Shown one piece after another: positions 26,955 to 35,053 of a DNA stretch of 64,000 bases. Position numbers and translations under genes: made by a program. Source of the DNA: Stappia indica (lineage in GTDB: Bacteria; Pseudomonadota; Alphaproteobacteria; Rhizobiales; Stappiaceae); the NCBI RefSeq assembly GCF_001696535.1, contig NZ_MBQE01000002.1, positions 372,001 to 436,000 on the forward strand, in the 5' to 3' direction. How positions within the stretch are numbered: the stretch's first letter is position 1; each line of letters opens with the position of its first letter. The notes under the pieces were generated by a model. It did no database searches, was not told the origin of the DNA, and was given only the letters and a program-made list of their open reading frames with translations.

Positions 26955-27506
26955 CTATGCGGGTGTTCTGAGCAAGCGTGAAATGAGGGCGGCGTTGAGT
27001 TTTGCCTCGGCGGCCAGGCGCTGGCGCAGAAGCCTCTCGCAGTCTGCCGCGAGGATGCCGAGCCGTGCGATACGGCGTTGTTTTTCCATAGACGGAAGGG
27101 GCAGGAGGACGTCGTCCAACGCCTGCTTCGGAATGCGAGGCAAAGCTCCTGCTGTTGCCGAGGCTTTCAGTTGCCGGACAGCGGCAATGTCATTGAGCGC
27201 AATAAACAGGAAGTCAGGATCAACACGCCGGATTGCAGGTCGGACCAGGTAGACATCAAGTCCAACAAAAGCCCCGATCATGTCCGGCGTTGGACGAAAT
27301 GCAGCGAGCTGATCGCCACGTGACGGCACAAGAAGATCGTGCACAGCAATACGCGTCGCCCGCCTTGCTTTTGGCGCCGCCCCCCGAAGAAACTCACTAT
27401 TGTAATCACGCAAATCCTTGATCTGAACGTATACCGCTTCTCGGTCGGCGCCCTTCGGCGGAAGGATGCCGCTAAAAACTTCCGCGATTTCGCTCAGATG
27501 CTTCAT
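26955..27506 (-). CDS. Half-length HsdS-like protein, one TRD
   Basis: A 183-aa protein with a single target-recognition domain and one conserved helix. It begins MKHLSEIAEVFSGILPPKG, the usual TRD opening, and ends LPSMEKQRRIARLGILAADCERLLRQR, the usual spacer helix. Full HsdS proteins have two such units and are twice as long. It is the first gene of the operon, directly before hsdM, while a full-length hsdS lies two genes later. It might dimerise to form its own specificity complex or modulate HsdM. No frameshift or remnant of a second TRD is seen downstream, so it looks like a designed short form rather than a fragment. Confidence 0.82.
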   Translation of the reverse strand: MKHLSEIAEVFSGILPPKGADREAVYVQIKDLRDYNSEFLRGAAPKARRATRIAVHDLLVPSRGDQLAAFRPTPDMIGAFVGLDVYLVRPAIRRVDPDFLFIALNDIAAVRQLKASATAGALPRIPKQALDDVLLPLPSMEKQRRIARLGILAADCERLLRQRLAAEAKLNAALISRLLRTPA

Positions 27507-27551
27507 CTGGGTGTTATGCGTCTAAAAACGGCCCGCATCAAGAAAAATCGT

Positions 27552-27568
27552 ATGAGGCCATCTCATAC
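27552..27568. promoter_or_regulatory. Palindrome upstream of the restriction operon
   Basis: TATGAG-GCCAT-CTCATA forms a 6-bp perfect inverted repeat 46 bp upstream of the first restriction gene, in an AT-rich stretch that can hold its promoter. It is a candidate operator, although no C-protein gene is visible beside it. Confidence 0.4.
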
Positions 27569-27667
27569 AGACTTTCTTATATCGATCCGATTGGGCTTGA
27601 TACGAAGCTGGCCGACGTTCGACCGGTACGATAGTCCGAGGGCTAGGATCCTACGCTCTGTTCCAGA

Positions 27668-27690
27668 ATATCCGCGCCAAGTGCGGATAT
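27668..27690 (-). terminator. Hairpin downstream of the fic gene
   Basis: An 8-bp perfect inverted repeat ATATCCGC / GCGGATAT with a 7-nt loop lies 70 bp past the fic stop. No T-run follows, so termination is possible but not certain. The rest of 27507-27760 shows no gene. Confidence 0.35.
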
Positions 27691-27760
27691 CGTGACATGG
27701 TTCACGACCCAGCGAGGTGCTGCGCTGTCGTTCAATGCTCTACGATTCGCTGGATGAGGG

Positions 27761-29320
27761 TCACGATTCTATCCTGTATTTGCCGTCGAATCCGTCGAAG
27801 GCATCCGCGACAATTGCCTCAATCTGCTGAACCTCGTCGTCGCGCAATTTCTCAAACACGCCCGTTCGGCGGCGTTTGCTGAGCGAACCGCCGTTCTGAC
27901 GGATATGCAGGATGACGTCCTGGGCCATGCGGTCGGGCATTTCGACCAGGTTCATGATGGCGACCAGCGCCTGATCTCGGCACTTGAGATAGTCGATCTC
28001 GCGCGGCAGATCGATCTCGACGGTTCGCTGCACGCAGCTAAAGAGGAACTCGGCCTCCACTGTGCAGTCGAAATAGCGGTAGAAGTCCGCCGTGTCGTTT
28101 GTGACTTCGACATTGTGGTTGGGCAGCGCGCGCCAGTCGATGAACTCCATCAGAGAACCGGAGTGCCGCTTCAGGGCCGCGGCATAGTCGTCGATGCGAT
28201 CCAGCATGACGGCCGAGACGGGAAACACCATGCCTGGCGGAGTGTATTTGCGCTCGGCGAGCACATGGTGGATGAGACAGCGGTGCAGGCGCCCGTTGCC
28301 GTCGGCCAGCGGATGCACGTAAACAAACCCGAATGCAATTGCCGCAGCCTGCAGGACCGGATCGACGTCTGAGGTCCGCAGCCTGTTATTGCACTCATTG
28401 AGGCCGGTCATGATGTCGGGAACATCCTGAGGCCGGGCTCCGATGAACTCGGGCATCGGATCATGGTTGTGGTCCCGCTCCCCCAGAAATACGCCCTCGC
28501 TGCGATATCCGATCTCGGTGAACCGGTCGTCGCCGATCAGGATGCGGTGCAAACGGTAGATTTCTTCTCTGTTGAGCGGACGCTTGCCGGCTTCGAGTAC
28601 GGCACGTCCCCAGCGTTCGAGCCGATTGGCTGGCGCGCGTTCCCCCTCGATCTCGAAGCTGGCGCGGCTGTCGGCGAGAAGGAGAAAGCTTGCAGCCCGG
28701 GAAACGACATGGGTGCCCGTTCGCCCTATCGTCTCCTGCGCCTTATGCGAAAGGTCGAGGGCCAGAAATGCTTCCAGCTTTTCGGTACGCCTGATGATCG
28801 GACAGAACGCGCCCGTGCCGAGCAGATTGTTGCGCACACGATGGCGCAGGGACAGCAAAGCGGGACCGGTGAAATAGACTTCGGGATCGAGTGCATCGAC
28901 GGCGGTGACTGTGGGAGCGTCGTCGATGTCGAGGCGCTTGCCACTCAGGGTTTCGTAAAAGAACCACACGCGCCGCGTCACCGCGCCGGTCGGTGTTCGC
29001 TGGATGAAGTCTATGAGGTCTTGTTCCGGCAACGCATCGAGGATGCGCTTGAGCACCAGAAGATCGATCGGCTCATGGCGCAGGGCAAAGCCGAGATGCC
29101 CATCCAGAGTGTCGTCCGGCTGATATCGCTTGTCATAGACCTCCCAGATGCCCTCTCCCCGGCGGTTGCCGCGCACATGCCGTTCGGAAATACAGGCAGG
29201 GTTCCTCACGGGCGCCTTCACGTCGAGCGCGTGGACAAGCCCAGCCCACCCTGCGAGCCGCGTGCCCTCTGGAACGGGCTCGTTCTGAAAATGGGCGGGC
29301 TTCCCGATGTCCAGCTTCAT
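27761..29320 (-). CDS. Fic-family AMPylase with internal inhibitory helix
   Basis: A 519-aa Fic protein. The catalytic motif HPLADGNGRLHR begins at His336. An N-terminal inhibitory motif SFEIEGE at 221-227 carries the Glu that blocks ATP in class II Fic proteins, so the enzyme should be self-inhibited until relieved. A C-terminal winged-helix-like region lies at residues 440-519 (KRRRTGVFEKLRDDEV). The first 140 residues look like a separate domain. Such proteins transfer AMP to target proteins, and some act as toxins or as defence effectors. It stands alone on its strand, with no antitoxin gene needed because the inhibitory helix is built in. Target unknown. Confidence 0.9.
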   Translation of the reverse strand: MKLDIGKPAHFQNEPVPEGTRLAGWAGLVHALDVKAPVRNPACISERHVRGNRRGEGIWEVYDKRYQPDDTLDGHLGFALRHEPIDLLVLKRILDALPEQDLIDFIQRTPTGAVTRRVWFFYETLSGKRLDIDDAPTVTAVDALDPEVYFTGPALLSLRHRVRNNLLGTGAFCPIIRRTEKLEAFLALDLSHKAQETIGRTGTHVVSRAASFLLLADSRASFEIEGERAPANRLERWGRAVLEAGKRPLNREEIYRLHRILIGDDRFTEIGYRSEGVFLGERDHNHDPMPEFIGARPQDVPDIMTGLNECNNRLRTSDVDPVLQAAAIAFGFVYVHPLADGNGRLHRCLIHHVLAERKYTPPGMVFPVSAVMLDRIDDYAAALKRHSGSLMEFIDWRALPNHNVEVTNDTADFYRYFDCTVEAEFLFSCVQRTVEIDLPREIDYLKCRDQALVAIMNLVEMPDRMAQDVILHIRQNGGSLSKRRRTGVFEKLRDDEVQQIEAIVADAFDGFDGKYRIES

Positions 29321-29339
29321 GTCGGCTTTCTCTCATGAT

Positions 29340-29462
29340 TGTCGAAAGGCGATCATGTAATCGCGCATCTGTCGAAATGAATTTACAGTTCAAAGATTGA
29401 AAATCAATCACCAATGTCGAAAATCGCTCACGAAGGGACGTGGCTGTCGATAACAAGGCGAA
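29340..29462. repeat. Four spaced TGTCGAWA repeats
   Basis: The 178-bp gap between the divergent fic and HTH genes contains TGTCGAAA at 29340, 29370 and 29415 and TGTCGATA at 29455, all in the same direction and 30 to 45 bp apart. They look like binding sites for a regulator of one or both flanking genes. Confidence 0.45.
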
Positions 29463-29498
29463 ACATACCCGCTGACCATTGACCAGAAAGGAGCCAAA

Positions 29499-30860
29499 AT
29501 GCCGTCAAAAGAGCTCTCGCGCGAGGAACTGTTCGCGCTGGTTTGGGAGAAGCCGACGCAGGAGGTGGCTAGGGAACTTGGCGTTTCGGATGTCGCCATC
29601 GCCAAGCTGTGCGCCCGCCGTCAGGTTTCCAAACCGCCGCGAGGCTACTGGGCCCGGGTTCAATCCGGGCAGACTCCCAAACGTCCGCCACTTGCCGCGT
29701 TTCGGGAGGAGGTTGATCGCAAACGCCGGGAAACGGCGCGTGCGAAAACAACTGGATCACTGTCGAAATTGCAGCAGCAATTCTACGAGGCTGCGCTCAA
29801 AGAGTTGGCCGCTCGTGGTGTGGATTTGGGTGGGAGTGGGACACGCGGGGCCAGGCTGCCCGTACTCCACCCCGATCTCGCCGCGCAGATCCTGCTCCTC
29901 ATTCAAAACCGCGGGCACCACTGGGTCATGGAGGGGCGAGTCGCCGCCAACTGGAGCCACTCGGTTCAATCCAGTGCGACCAGTCTGGTTGGAAAGCTCC
30001 TGCCACTTGCACGGCCACAGCTCTTGATATTCGAGAGCGATCGCGAGCCCTCGCGATACACGGCAAATGGCCCTGCCGTCTTCGTACGTCTGACGGCACA
30101 CCTGCAGGAGAGGATTGCCTCTCTGGTGCGCATCGTCCGGGACCAGAAACTAGACCACGTGGTCATGCCGCTCATGGCCGCGGATCACGCGTGGTCGGCC
30201 CGGTATCTTTATGCGCCGGCAGCGCATGCTTTCTTGGACAGTACCTTGTGTGTTTCGGCCACCGAAGTCTGGGTGCAAAGTGCTCGGCGAGCGTGGCGCG
30301 ACGAGGATCCGCCTGAGCGGGTCGCCACCGGCAGACTCAAGCTGCGCGAAATTATGCCGATCGATTACATGCCGGTTCGGGAAATCGAGCTGCCTCCGAG
30401 CGTTTCCCGAGCCACCGTGAAACCCTACCGAGAGCGTCTAGAGGGATTGCTCGAGGCCGATCGCGTATACGAGATGATATCTCACGCCACATACGCGATT
30501 GAACGGCAGGTCCCAGACGACAAGCTGTTGCTCGCGGACCGTATATGGTTCGGAAGGGAACGCCCGTTTCGGTCGGCTCGGGAAGCTTTGGCGCGCATTG
30601 AGGATGAATTGGCCGACTGGGAGACGGAGTTGGAAGCCGAGCGCTCTGCGCTGGCCCAGTCCATCCTGGGCATTGAAATCGAGGACATCGTGGCAGCGGA
30701 AAATCGCGGGCGCTTCCTACGCCTTTCCGTCACGGGAGTTACCCTCTACGCAAGCGATAAGGGCGCCACCTTCATCATCAGCGGCACGCGGTTTCGCAAA
30801 GATGGCACGTTGGGCAAACTGCAGGACACGTTGAATCTGCATTTTGAAGACGGCAGATAG
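29499..30860 (+). CDS. Uncharacterised protein with N-terminal HTH-like domain
   Basis: A 453-aa soluble protein of unknown function. Residues 6-50 (LSREELFALVWEKPTQEVARELGVSDVAIAKLCARRQV) form a probable helix-turn-helix of a type seen in several hypothetical proteins on mobile elements, followed by PPRGYWARVQSG. The rest is mixed alpha-beta with a long acidic helix near residues 350-390 (AREALARIEDELADWETELEAERSAL). No catalytic motif stands out. The ribosome site GAAAGGAG lies well before the ATG. It is divergent from fic and preceded by repeated TGTCGAWA boxes, which it may bind itself. Confidence 0.75.
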   Translation: MPSKELSREELFALVWEKPTQEVARELGVSDVAIAKLCARRQVSKPPRGYWARVQSGQTPKRPPLAAFREEVDRKRRETARAKTTGSLSKLQQQFYEAALKELAARGVDLGGSGTRGARLPVLHPDLAAQILLLIQNRGHHWVMEGRVAANWSHSVQSSATSLVGKLLPLARPQLLIFESDREPSRYTANGPAVFVRLTAHLQERIASLVRIVRDQKLDHVVMPLMAADHAWSARYLYAPAAHAFLDSTLCVSATEVWVQSARRAWRDEDPPERVATGRLKLREIMPIDYMPVREIELPPSVSRATVKPYRERLEGLLEADRVYEMISHATYAIERQVPDDKLLLADRIWFGRERPFRSAREALARIEDELADWETELEAERSALAQSILGIEIEDIVAAENRGRFLRLSVTGVTLYASDKGATFIISGTRFRKDGTLGKLQDTLNLHFEDGR

Positions 30861-31079
30861 AAGTCTGTTTGCCCAACAGTTCCGGTTTGCAGCCTTCGAT
30901 CTTCCACTCCAGCACTACGCCGCCAGAAGTCGCGAGAATGCCGGATGTCGCGCGGCTCTATGCCATCTTCTTGTTCCCCAGGCTGCGACGGCACGCTCGG
31001 CCAACGCTTCAACCGCGGTGACGCCCCGCTGCGCATAGTTTAGAATAGACCCTCCAAAAGCGGCGGGCCTACGGGGAAC

Positions 31080-32042
31080 ATGGCGGATATATTCGACAAT
31101 GCGGTAACCTCGATTGTGCTCGGGATTGAAGACTTCCGGGAAGGTTCGGATGCGCGCATGCTGAGTGCGGCACGAAACTACTATGCAGGCCTGCTGCTAT
31201 TGGGCAAGGAATGCCTCATCCGCGCCGCTCCTGAAGCCGATCCGATGGAGATCATTGGCGCGAAATTCGAGCCTGTTCCTGATGGCGACGGCGGCGTCGA
31301 TCACGAAGTTGTCGGCTATTCGACGGTGGATCTCAGCCAGCTCAAGAATCGATTCAAGAAATTCGACCTGTCGTGGCCGGACGTGAATATCGATAAGCTA
31401 CAGCGGTTCCGAAACAATCTTGAGCACTATCATTTGGCAGAACCCGTCGGTGCATTGAAGGAGGCGATCGCCGCCTCATTTCCAATGATTATCGACTTCT
31501 TGGAAACGCTGAAGGAAGACCCACAAGATGTGCTGGCAGAAGTATGGGACACGATCCTTGAAGAGACGAATGCCTTCAACAGGGTCCAGCAGAGCTGCAT
31601 AGACAGCCTCCTGCGCCTGAATTGGCCCGGTGAGGTCCAAAGGCTGGATCGTATATCTTGCCGCAACTGTGGCTCGTCGCTTATCGGGCAGGCTGACCGC
31701 GACAATGCTAACACCGAAGCGGCTGACGGCAAATGTTTTCAGTGCGGCCAAGAATACGATCAGCAGCAACTGGCTGAAATGGTGGTATCGGCGAGCTATG
31801 AGATTGATGCCTACTATGCCGCCAAAGATGGTGAATCGTCACCGGTTGCGATTTGCCCTGAATGCAACGCCGAGGCCTATGTGGAAAATGGAGAAGTCAG
31901 CGTCTGCTTTGCCTGCAAGGAAACGGTTGGCGGTGAATGCAGTCGCTGCAGCGCGGATATTACGGTTCATGAGTACAATCCCGAATATCCCGGCCTGTGC
32001 AGCTATTGCGCATACACTTGGGAAAAGGTGATGCGGGAGTGA
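31080..32042 (+). CDS. Zinc-ribbon protein with HEPN-like motif
   Basis: A 320-aa protein. The N-terminal helical half carries RNNLEH at 111-116, an R-x4-H with Asn after Arg, the active-site signature of HEPN ribonucleases. The C-terminal half holds three Cys4 zinc ribbons: CRNC...CFQC, CPEC...CFAC and CSRC...CSYC. This pairing suggests an RNA-acting protein, but only the motif supports it. It sits between the HTH protein gene and the convergent AbiE pair, in the defence island. The ATG is preceded by ACGGGGA. No partner toxin or antitoxin gene is attached to it. The 219-bp gap upstream shows nothing recognisable. Confidence 0.7.
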   Translation: MADIFDNAVTSIVLGIEDFREGSDARMLSAARNYYAGLLLLGKECLIRAAPEADPMEIIGAKFEPVPDGDGGVDHEVVGYSTVDLSQLKNRFKKFDLSWPDVNIDKLQRFRNNLEHYHLAEPVGALKEAIAASFPMIIDFLETLKEDPQDVLAEVWDTILEETNAFNRVQQSCIDSLLRLNWPGEVQRLDRISCRNCGSSLIGQADRDNANTEAADGKCFQCGQEYDQQQLAEMVVSASYEIDAYYAAKDGESSPVAICPECNAEAYVENGEVSVCFACKETVGGECSRCSADITVHEYNPEYPGLCSYCAYTWEKVMRE

Positions 32043-32057
32043 CCGGTGCTCTGGTCC

Positions 32058-32975
32058 TCACAGCCCCAGTTTCTCTTCCAACCTTGCCAGCAGGTCAGCG
32101 TGTTTGCGCGGGTTGGACTGCTTCAACCTGCGAATGTTCTCAAGCTTCCATCTCACGGCGGGCATGTGCTGCAGTGAGGGAAACGGCAGGAGGCTCCAGT
32201 CGGGTTCTCCCGCTTTCAGGCCGATGAGAAAATCCCGCTCCGTGCGTGTCAGGCTTTTGGGCAACTCCTCGAACAACCAGATGCGGGTTTCCTCAAGTGC
32301 TTCCAGGCCGACCTCATCCCGCGTCATGCCGACAAAGTCATTGCGATAGGTGGCCTCGAGCGGTTGCGGGTTCGGGGTCAGGATTTCGTTGATAGGGCGA
32401 TTGTGGGCGGCAACATAGGCGACGAATGTCTGGCGTATGTCGGTGGTCAACCCTTCGTTCCGTCGTAGCAGCAGGCAATCGAACCAGTCGCGCGGGTGCT
32501 GCCGGTCCATCGCGGCGACAAGTTTGCTGCCATAGAGTTCCGCGGGCGCCAGGATCGGCAGCCTGAGGGTGCGCTTGAATTCATCCGCCGCCGATGCGCA
32601 GAGTTCGGCCGAACGCACAGGCAGCAGCGTGCCGCGGCCGACCGGGTTGACCTCAACCTTGACCTCGGAAAGACCGCGGCGCACAAACAGCTTGATATCG
32701 CCGGCGCCAGTTGATGCTTGCCGCCTGACGGCAAGTCCGCGCCGCTCCAGCTCGGTCGCTGCCTGATCCAGTGCCTGGGATATGGCGCCGAGCGCCTCCT
32801 CGCGCACGCGATCTCCGTGAATATAGACCACGTCGATATCAACCGAGAGCCGGGGCATGTCGCGGTGAAATAGATTGATGGCCGTGCCGCCCTTCATGGC
32901 GAAATCCCCACCCCTAAAAATGAGCGGCGCGACATCGAGCAGAAGCTGCACGGTCTCGAAATAGCGTTTATCCAC
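32058..32975 (-). CDS. abiEii: AbiEii/AbiGii-family nucleotidyltransferase toxin
   Basis: A 305-aa toxin of the DUF1814 nucleotidyltransferase family. The motif KGGTAINLFHRDMPRLSVDIDVVY gives the GG..S..DxD active site (residues about 28-52). Family members transfer nucleotides and stop growth when freed, protecting the population against phage. The start is GTG at 32975, two bases after the stop of the antitoxin gene, so the pair is coupled. Length fits AbiEii proteins. The gene ends 16 bp from the convergent zinc-ribbon gene. Confidence 0.92.
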   Translation of the reverse strand: MDKRYFETVQLLLDVAPLIFRGGDFAMKGGTAINLFHRDMPRLSVDIDVVYIHGDRVREEALGAISQALDQAATELERRGLAVRRQASTGAGDIKLFVRRGLSEVKVEVNPVGRGTLLPVRSAELCASAADEFKRTLRLPILAPAELYGSKLVAAMDRQHPRDWFDCLLLRRNEGLTTDIRQTFVAYVAAHNRPINEILTPNPQPLEATYRNDFVGMTRDEVGLEALEETRIWLFEELPKSLTRTERDFLIGLKAGEPDWSLLPFPSLQHMPAVRWKLENIRRLKQSNPRKHADLLARLEEKLGL

Positions 32976-32977
32976 GG

Positions 32978-33688
32978 TCAGGTCCTGATCGTGCCAGTTG
33001 CGTGGCGCCGTACATAGGGCGTGGCCGATCCAGTGTGGATCCGGGTCATGTCAAGTTCCTCCATGATGGGGAGGGAAGCCTGCTTGGCGAGGTTCAGGAA
33101 AAGCCGTACTGCCTTGACGCTGCGACAGCTTTCCAGAAGCGGTTGCATCAGCATTGCGCGCAGGCCGAACAGGCTTTCGACGAGGTGGGTGGCCTCTTCC
33201 AGCGTTTGATGTTGCGGGACCCCCCACAGCATTTCCAGAACGGCGCGTTCGGGTTCAGCAACCCGCAGACTTGCCATGTCGCGCCATGGCGCAACGCCCT
33301 GGACATGATCGTCAAAAAGGTGACGCCGCCGTACTGTGAGGGGAAAATGCGCCTGCATCCATTCAGGCAGGCGGAACGGGCTTTGCGCGAAAAGTTCGGT
33401 ATCGGGGCGATTGGCAAGATTGTGCTGGTAGCCGTGCCAGGCGAGCGCCGTCTTGCCGCCGATATGGAAAGTGCCTGGCAAGGCCGCCAGGGAAAGGAGC
33501 AGTTCCGGTTCATCTCCGGCGCGCAGGAACCATCCGTGCCCCAGCCTGATGAGCCAACCCGCCTGAACGTAATGATAGGCCAGTTGCGCGGACACGCCCT
33601 GCTCGGCAAGCCAGGCCGCTGTCAGCGGCTGGCCCGGCCGGGCATGAGTCAGAACCTGTTTCAAAAGCCCATACTTTTCTAAAGCCAT
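32978..33688 (-). CDS. abiEi: AbiEi-family antitoxin and autorepressor
   Basis: A 236-aa antitoxin. It has an N-terminal winged-helix segment (KYGLLKQVLTHARPGQPLTAAWLAEQGVSAQLAYHYVQAGWLIRLGHGWF) and a C-terminal AbiEi_3-type domain with HIGGKTALAWHGYQHNL. In type IV abortive infection systems AbiEi counteracts the toxin and binds inverted repeats in its own promoter. The toxin gene follows with a 2-bp gap. A TTGACA box and an AT-rich dyad lie immediately upstream. All parts needed for a working pair are present. Confidence 0.9.
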   Translation of the reverse strand: MALEKYGLLKQVLTHARPGQPLTAAWLAEQGVSAQLAYHYVQAGWLIRLGHGWFLRAGDEPELLLSLAALPGTFHIGGKTALAWHGYQHNLANRPDTELFAQSPFRLPEWMQAHFPLTVRRRHLFDDHVQGVAPWRDMASLRVAEPERAVLEMLWGVPQHQTLEEATHLVESLFGLRAMLMQPLLESCRSVKAVRLFLNLAKQASLPIMEELDMTRIHTGSATPYVRRHATGTIRT

Positions 33689-33716
33689 GCTATATATTTG
33701 GGCTTAAGTGCTGCGC

Positions 33717-33770
33717 TGTCAAGATGAGAAGTTTCAGAACGGATTCAATTTATAAAGTGTGGCTTTATAA
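33717..33770 (-). promoter_or_regulatory. abiE promoter box and dyad operator
   Basis: On the minus strand TTGACA (33722-33717) stands 28 bp before the abiEi ATG, with TATATA right before the start, which would give a very short or no leader. A perfect 8-bp inverted repeat TTATAAAG / CTTTATAA with a 5-nt loop lies at 33750-33770, where an AbiEi repressor could bind. Confidence 0.5.
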
Positions 33771-33930
33771 TTTCCGCTAGGACTGGATGATTCTGTTTCG
33801 GCCCTTTTTTAGCCGGAGACGGAAAGCCCATGGAGACGAAGGATGGGGAACAATGAAGCCGTTCCATCCCCGGCGAGCCAGACAGCGAATGTGCGCTTCA
33901 GAAAGTCGGCGTCCGGGCACACACCCGGTA

Positions 33931-34016
33931 CACACACCTACGCTGCCAGGCTTCTCGAGAACAATCGGAGCCTGTAGCGTATATCCGGTAGGTGTGTGGA
34001 TTGGCGGTAGCGGTCC
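33931..34016. repeat. Left copy of the 75-bp direct repeat with dyad arms
   Basis: Positions 33942-34016 match 42702-42776 in the same direction. The 60-bp core starting GAGAACAATCGGAGCCTG differs at three positions. In this copy CACACACCTAC (33931-33941) is inverted at 33988-33998, and CAGGCT pairs with AGCCTG inside, so the site can form a long imperfect stem. The two copies bracket the IS5 element and the copper module. The rest of 33689-34046 has no gene. Confidence 0.7.
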
Positions 34017-34046
34017 TTAGACTCGATACCCTGGGGCGCCCGACAG

Positions 34047-34885
34047 CTAGGCTCAGGACCTATTAATTCCGATTGAGATGTGATTCACGGTCTTTGAGTA
34101 GGAGGTCGTGATGGGTGATTTGTTTTTGCTGAGCGAGCGCCAGATGGCGCGGATATCGCCGTTCTTCCCGCTGTCGCACGGAGTGCCGAGGGTCGACGAC
34201 CGGCGGGTGGTGAGCGGCATCGTCTACGTGATCCGCAACGGGCTGCAGTGGAAGGACGCGCCAGCCGGCTACGGTCCGCACAAGACGCTCTACAACCGCT
34301 TCATCCGCTGGAGCCTGATGGGTGTGTTCGACCGCATTTTCGCCGGGCTCGCCGGCGAAGGACCCAAGCCCGAGCGCATCATGATCGACGCGACGCATCT
34401 GAAGGCCCACCGCACGGCGGCGAGCCTGCTCAAAAAGGGGATGTTCCCCGTCGTATCGGGCGAACCAAAGGCGGGCTGAACTCCAAGCTCCACACCGTCT
34501 GCGACGGCGACGGCCGGCCGATCATCCTGCTCCTGTCGGAAGGCCAGATGAGCGACCACAAGGGCGCCCGTCTCGTGCTCGACGCCTTGCCGTCAGCCTC
34601 TCATCTGATCGCCGATCGTGGCTATGACAGCACCTGGTTCCGCGAGGAACTCGAAGCCAAGGGCATCGAGCCCTGCATCCCGTCGAGCCGAAGCCGCAAA
34701 GTCCCATACGACTACGACAAGGCGCTCTACCGCCAGCGCCACAAGGTCGAGAACCTGTTCGCCAAGCTCAAGGACTGGAGGCGCATCGCAACCCGCTACG
34801 ACCGATGCGCACACACCTTCTTCTCCGCCATCTGCATCGCAGCAACCGTCATCTTCTGGATATGATCAATGAGTCCTGAGCCTAG
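34047..34885 (+). mobile_element. IS5-family insertion sequence (IS427-like group)
   Basis: Ends CTAGGCTCAGGAC (34047-34059) and its exact inverse (34873-34885) bound an 839-bp element with one frameshifted transposase. The outer CTAG may be partly target duplication. Size and two-frame organisation fit the IS427 group. It is inserted just inside the left direct repeat of the copper module. Confidence 0.85.
34108..34865 (+). CDS. IS5-family transposase made by -1 frameshift
   Basis: Two overlapping frames encode one DDE transposase of about 250 aa. The first frame (34108-34479) has MGDLFLLSERQMARISPFFP and GLQWKDAPAGYGPHKTLYNR plus the first catalytic Asp in RIMIDATHLKAHRTAAS. The second frame (open to 34865) continues IGRTKGGLNSKLHTV with LIADRGYDSTWF and the catalytic Glu in QRHKVENLFAKLKDWRR. 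The run AAAAAGGGG at 34432-34440 is a typical slip site. A -1 shift there gives KKGDVPRRIGRTKGG, which matches the family. The shift is therefore programmed, not damage. The second DDE motif and C-terminus are complete. Confidence 0.85.
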
Positions 34886-35053
34886 GTCACATGCTCATAA
34901 AGGGGGTTCCCTTTTGATGGGAGACATCTCGGCAACTGACCATTCCAACCCGTCGCAGAAGCGAAACAAGCGTCTGCGACGGAAGGCTATTTCAGTTGCC
35001 GCTGTCTTTAGCGCCACTGCCGCGCCTCCGGTCACTGTTTCGCCGGCCCGTCA

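Noticed and set aside
33931-34016. Dyad of the left direct repeat as an integron attC site
   Set aside because: The arms lack the GTTRRRY and RYYYAAC core sites and no integrase or cassette array is present.
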